DNA of 64,000 nucleotides from Psychroflexus maritimus (GTDB taxonomy: Bacteria > Bacteroidota > Bacteroidia > Flavobacteriales > Flavobacteriaceae), in the NCBI RefSeq assembly GCF_011089875.1, contig NZ_JAANAS010000083.1:49024-113023 (forward strand), in the 5' to 3' direction. A program made the translations under genes and the position numbers. The notes under the pieces were generated by a model. That model was given only the letters and a program-made list of their open reading frames with translations, had not been told where the DNA came from and made no database searches. This document shows, in pieces, positions 61,701-64,000 of the stretch; position 1 is the first letter of the stretch; each line of letters starts with the position of its first letter.

Positions 61701-63087
61701 GATTGGCACGGTCTTCATCTTCTTGTTGGTGACGCATTAATTCAATATAAAAATCATCTCCAAAGGTAGATTTCCACCAAACTAGGGCTTCTTCTGCTTG
61801 TTTTTCTCCTAAATTAAGTATTTTACTAGGCACTTCACCATACAAATTTCCCGAAAGTACAATAATATCTTCCTTGTAAGTTTCTATAATTTGTTTGTCA
61901 ATTCTAGGAACATAATAGAATCCATCGGTATAAGCTTTAGAAGACATTTTAGCCAAATTATGGTAACCATTTTTGTTTTTCGCCAAAAAAACAACTTGGT
62001 AGCCATTGTCTTTTCTGTTTTTGTTGGTATGGTCTTCGCATACAAAAAACTCACATCCCACAATGGGTTTTATAGGGTAAATTTGAGGCGATCTTTTTTC
62101 TTCTTCGGCTTTTGCTTTCTCCACTTCGGCTGCTTTATTGTGCTTACTTGCTTCCGAAACAAAATGAAAAGCTCCCATCATATTTGCATGATCGGTTAAA
62201 GCTACAGCAGGCATTTTATTGGTGGCAGCTTGCTCAACCAATTGTTTTACCGACATCGTTGACTGAAGAATGGAGAATTGCGAATGATTATGTAAATGCG
62301 CAAAACTGCTTTTTTCTAGCGTGGCTAAGTTTTCTTCAATTTTTTCTTCTGAAATTTTTTCCTCTGGCTCCTCTGCTGCTAATTTCTTTCGAATTTCTTC
62401 TGAAGCCTTTTTTAAATTAATATGCTGAAGACCAAGCTTACGAATTGGCGTTGGATTTTTAGCCGTAAACTCATCCAGGTATCCTGGAACCTGTTGAAGC
62501 TCTTGGACGCTAAAGGTTTTTCTTCTGATTAATTCAAGAAAACAACGTGTTGTTGCTTCTACATCGGCAGTGGCATTATGTGCTTCAGCAAAGGCTTCGC
62601 CAAATAAATATTCGTGTAATTCAGTTAAGGTAGGGAGCTTAAATTTACCGCCTCTTCCTCCAGTAATTTTACACAAACTAGCGGTGGTTTCTGTACAGGT
62701 ATCTAAAACGGGCATTTCCGTCATAGGACTTTCAATACCGGCACGCAAAAACTCTGCTCCTGTTACATTAACATCAAAACCTACATTTTGCCCTACAACA
62801 AATTTGCTCATTTGTAAAGCGCGATTAAAATCGTCTAAAACAACATTCAGTTCTTTACCTTCGGCTTTAGCTAAAGCGGTAGAAATACCGTGAATACGTT
62901 CAGAATCATAAGGAATATCAAAACCTTCTGGGTAGATTAAATAATCTTTAGCTTCTACTAAATTTCCCCATTGGTCATGCACTTGCCAAGCAATCTGTAT
63001 GACTCTTGGCCAGTTGTCTAAATCTGAAATTGGAGCCTTAAAATTCTTTGGAAGTCCTGTGGTTTCGGTATCAAAAATAATGTACAT
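58702..63087 (-). CDS. dnaE: DNA polymerase III alpha subunit with fused N-terminal 3'-5' exonuclease
   Basis: A 1461-residue replicative polymerase. Residues 1 to about 195 form a DnaQ-like DEDDh exonuclease domain (D6 and E8 in FDTETTG; HNATADVEATTRCF at its end) that would proofread. A helical linker leads to the PHP domain (FAHLHNHSQFSILQSTM, core HLHNHSQFSILQ). The polymerase core has GPGRGSAAGSAVAYCL and PDIDIDFDDEGR with the catalytic aspartates. An OB-fold region lies near the C-terminus (ELSVAGVVTDVMHNVGKNGQGY, core AGVVTDVMHNVGKNG). Fusion of exonuclease to DnaE is a known trait of Bacteroidota; length matches that form rather than PolC. Confidence 0.95.
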   Translation of the reverse strand: MYIIFDTETTGLPKNFKAPISDLDNWPRVIQIAWQVHDQWGNLVEAKDYLIYPEGFDIPYDSERIHGISTALAKAEGKELNVVLDDFNRALQMSKFVVGQNVGFDVNVTGAEFLRAGIESPMTEMPVLDTCTETTASLCKITGGRGGKFKLPTLTELHEYLFGEAFAEAHNATADVEATTRCFLELIRRKTFSVQELQQVPGYLDEFTAKNPTPIRKLGLQHINLKKASEEIRKKLAAEEPEEKISEEKIEENLATLEKSSFAHLHNHSQFSILQSTMSVKQLVEQAATNKMPAVALTDHANMMGAFHFVSEASKHNKAAEVEKAKAEEEKRSPQIYPIKPIVGCEFFVCEDHTNKNRKDNGYQVVFLAKNKNGYHNLAKMSSKAYTDGFYYVPRIDKQIIETYKEDIIVLSGNLYGEVPSKILNLGEKQAEEALVWWKSTFGDDFYIELMRHQQEDEDRANQALIKLAQKHEVKLVATNNTYYANQEDANAHDILLCVKDGEKQATPKGRGRGYRYGLPNDEYYFKSEEEMKELFKDLPEAITNTEEIVNKVEAFDLHRDVLLPAFDIPDEFKDAKDKEDKGKRGENAYLRHITYLGAKKRYGEITEAIQERLDFELEVIANTGYPGYFLIVEDFIREARKMGVSVGPGRGSAAGSAVAYCLKITNIDPIQYDLLFERFLNPERVSMPDIDIDFDDEGRSKVMDYVIEKYGANQVAQIITYGTMAAKSAIRDTARALDLPLYEADRIAKLVPDMSKLSKIFGKNEKELRSSFRSEDVEKVLELISISEDTTPESETVNQARILEGSVRNTGIHACGVIITPDDITKFVPVALAKDSELYVTQFDNSVVEDAGLLKMDFLGLKTLTLIKDTVEIVKGRHGVELDPESFPLDDVATYELFQRGETVGIFQYESPGMQKYMKELKPTVFEDLIAMNALYRPGPMEYIPSFIARKHGKEEISYDLPAMEEYLEETYGITVYQEQVMLLSQKLANFTKGEADILRKAMGKKLKDVLAQLKPKFIGQAKDNGHDEEKLEKIWKDWEAFASYAFNKSHSTCYAWIAYQTAYLKAHYPAEYMAAVLSNNMSDIKKVSFFMEECKRMGLKVLGPDVNESYYKFSVNKENAVRCGMGAIKGVGKPAVETIIINRKKEGHFKSIFDMAKRIDLRAANKKAFESLAYAGAFDSFPDTHRAQYFQTTDGDLSFLEKVVKFAARYQESKNSAQVSLFGEASDVQIPEPEVPPCEEWPTMKKLKEEKEVVGIFISGHPLDDFKTEIKHFTNAKLSIFREVEKYLNRELSVAGVVTDVMHNVGKNGQGYGKFTLEDYDESHDFWLFGEDYLKLRHFLVVDQFIYVKFRNKSFIDKKTGEPGKPRTNIIHIKPLQNILEEMVKKMILQVDIHQLNEDKINYLDELFNAHKGKHQVNFVVYEATQKIKVNMPSKKRKVNVCTELLDEIQKLNISFKLN

Positions 63088-63330
63088 GAGGAAAAATCTT
63101 TGTTGTAAAATTAAAAAATTATCTGGGCTAAGCGATAAGCCTGTCTCTAAAATTTTCCATCTTTTGAAACTAAGCGATTAAAAAACAGCTAGAGGCAAGT
63201 AAAGTTCTTCGTTTCCTAGGCTATCAAAAAAAAAATGCCTCAATTTTAAAAAGGATTAAACTTGCGTAACTTAAATTTTTTATTTTTATTTGTTAGTAAC
63301 TATTTATAATTCAATTAAAAACTCATACGT

Positions 63331-63828
63331 ATGAAACTTCAATTTCCTGTTTTCCTGTTATTTTTTTTGCTGATGCAACTAACTAATGCCCAAGACTTTG
63401 TGTCGGCTAATGATGATTTAACTGCAATTGATTATGAACTCTATTATGAGGCTTTGCACGATGAGCTTCAAAAGAACGAGATTGAGATTGATCAAGACGA
63501 CCAGAGCGCATTAAACACTAAAAAAATAAAAATGCAAGCAATTAAAGATGCTCAAAACAATTACCAAGGGAAAAATTCTGGTGCTGTTTGGACCGGAGTT
63601 GCTGCTGCGCTAACTTCTCCTGTTTTAGGCTTTATTCCTGCTGCAATAACCACAAGCGCTGCTCCTTCAAATAAAAACTTAAGAATTAACAACGAAAAGC
63701 TTCAAAACGATTATGATTACTATACTACTTATAGAAAAGAAGCTAAAAAAATAAAGGAAAAAAGAAATTGGGCGGCTTATGGAATTGGAAGTGCTGTTTG
63801 GTTTTTTATCTTACTCCTTACTTATTAA
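63331..63828 (+). CDS. Hypothetical exported membrane protein
   Basis: A 165-residue protein. A signal peptide (FFLLMQLTNAQ) is followed by an acidic region (YELYYEALHDELQKNEIEIDQDD, core ELQKNEIEIDQDD). Next comes a hydrophobic segment rich in Ala/Thr/Gly (AVWTGVAAALTSPVLGFIPAAITT), a charged helical hairpin, and a C-terminal membrane helix (AAYGIGSAVWFFILLLTY). No family recognised. It is divergent from dnaE across a 243-bp gap with no gene. The 172 bp after it to the window edge hold no recognisable feature. Confidence 0.6.
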   Translation: MKLQFPVFLLFFLLMQLTNAQDFVSANDDLTAIDYELYYEALHDELQKNEIEIDQDDQSALNTKKIKMQAIKDAQNNYQGKNSGAVWTGVAAALTSPVLGFIPAAITTSAAPSNKNLRINNEKLQNDYDYYTTYRKEAKKIKEKRNWAAYGIGSAVWFFILLLTY

Positions 63829-64000
63829 CCTGAGTTCGATTATTCTCACTTTGTCAAAACTGTTTTAAATAGTAAGATACGAACTTTTTTAAGACGTAAT
63901 ATCTTGATATTGGGGAGTAAAAAAGTAAAGTAGATTGCTGTTTAAAACTGAATCATCTATTTCGTTCAATAAGAACATCCATTTACTGCGTTAATTTTTA

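Overview
The window is AT-rich chromosomal DNA from a Bacteroidota bacterium, almost certainly family Flavobacteriaceae. The evidence is TAnnTTTG-type -7 promoter elements, many lipoproteins with an S/A-C lipobox, a replicative DnaE with a fused N-terminal DnaQ-like exonuclease, a long-tailed ribosomal protein S16, HYC_CC_PP, DUF4199 and head-GIN proteins, a mevalonate-pathway decarboxylase and a chromosomal-type subclass B1 metallo-beta-lactamase. No genus can be named from the sequence alone. Most of the window is ordinary core genome. The accessory material lies in short islands.

Layout. 1-2.4 kb: 3' end of gltX, a DNA-ligase-associated phosphoesterase (pdeM), then an AAA_14/DUF4143 ATPase on the minus strand. 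Upstream of that ATPase is an array of four 14-bp palindromes at exactly 32-bp spacing. 2.7-10.3 kb: a copper/silver-type efflux locus (HYC_CC_PP protein, CusA, TolC-like, CusB with metal-binding and DUF3347 domains) containing a three-hairpin intergenic element. 10.4-18 kb: hemH, a MATE exporter, an M23 peptidase with an unusual HxC motif, a Prc-type protease and a lone OppC-like permease. 18-23.2 kb: dipeptidyl peptidase IV, a small overlapping ORF, a polyvalent-protein-type kinase domain protein and a POT peptide transporter. DPP IV and POT would together release and import di- and tripeptides. 23.4-25.9 kb: a lipoprotein plus B1 metallo-beta-lactamase pair, then a tRNA-Asn locus with two tRNA-Asn pseudo-copies interrupted by palindromes and a GIY-YIG gene whose 3' end runs into one of them.

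26-33.6 kb: a tetR-tolC-MFP-RND multidrug efflux operon on the minus strand followed by two small genes. It carries a partial copy of the intergenic element also found in the copper locus, in the same orientation relative to transcription. 33.7-44.3 kb: housekeeping genes (mvaD, nhaD, a Glu/Leu-type dehydrogenase, anmK, acyl-CoA dehydrogenase, pirin, rpsP, rimM). 44.35-44.86 kb: a cluster of GC-skewed repeats. 44.9-51.9 kb: rimO, an apparent antidote-type gene remnant, a GIN-domain lipoprotein, yidC, a small membrane protein, a thioesterase and an HU-CCDC81/SPOR protein. 52-54.4 kb: a lipoprotein, an ECF sigma factor and a transmembrane/beta-barrel protein in one overlapping unit. 54.4-64 kb: recA, a Tat-type alkaline phosphatase, two small barrel proteins, dnaE and a small membrane protein.

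The signals most worth a second look are the 32-bp-phased palindrome array, the tRNA-Asn/GIY-YIG/palindrome cluster, the multi-hairpin element shared by the two RND efflux operons, and the ECF sigma/inner-membrane-anchored barrel unit. All functions are assigned by reading motifs; no database search was run.
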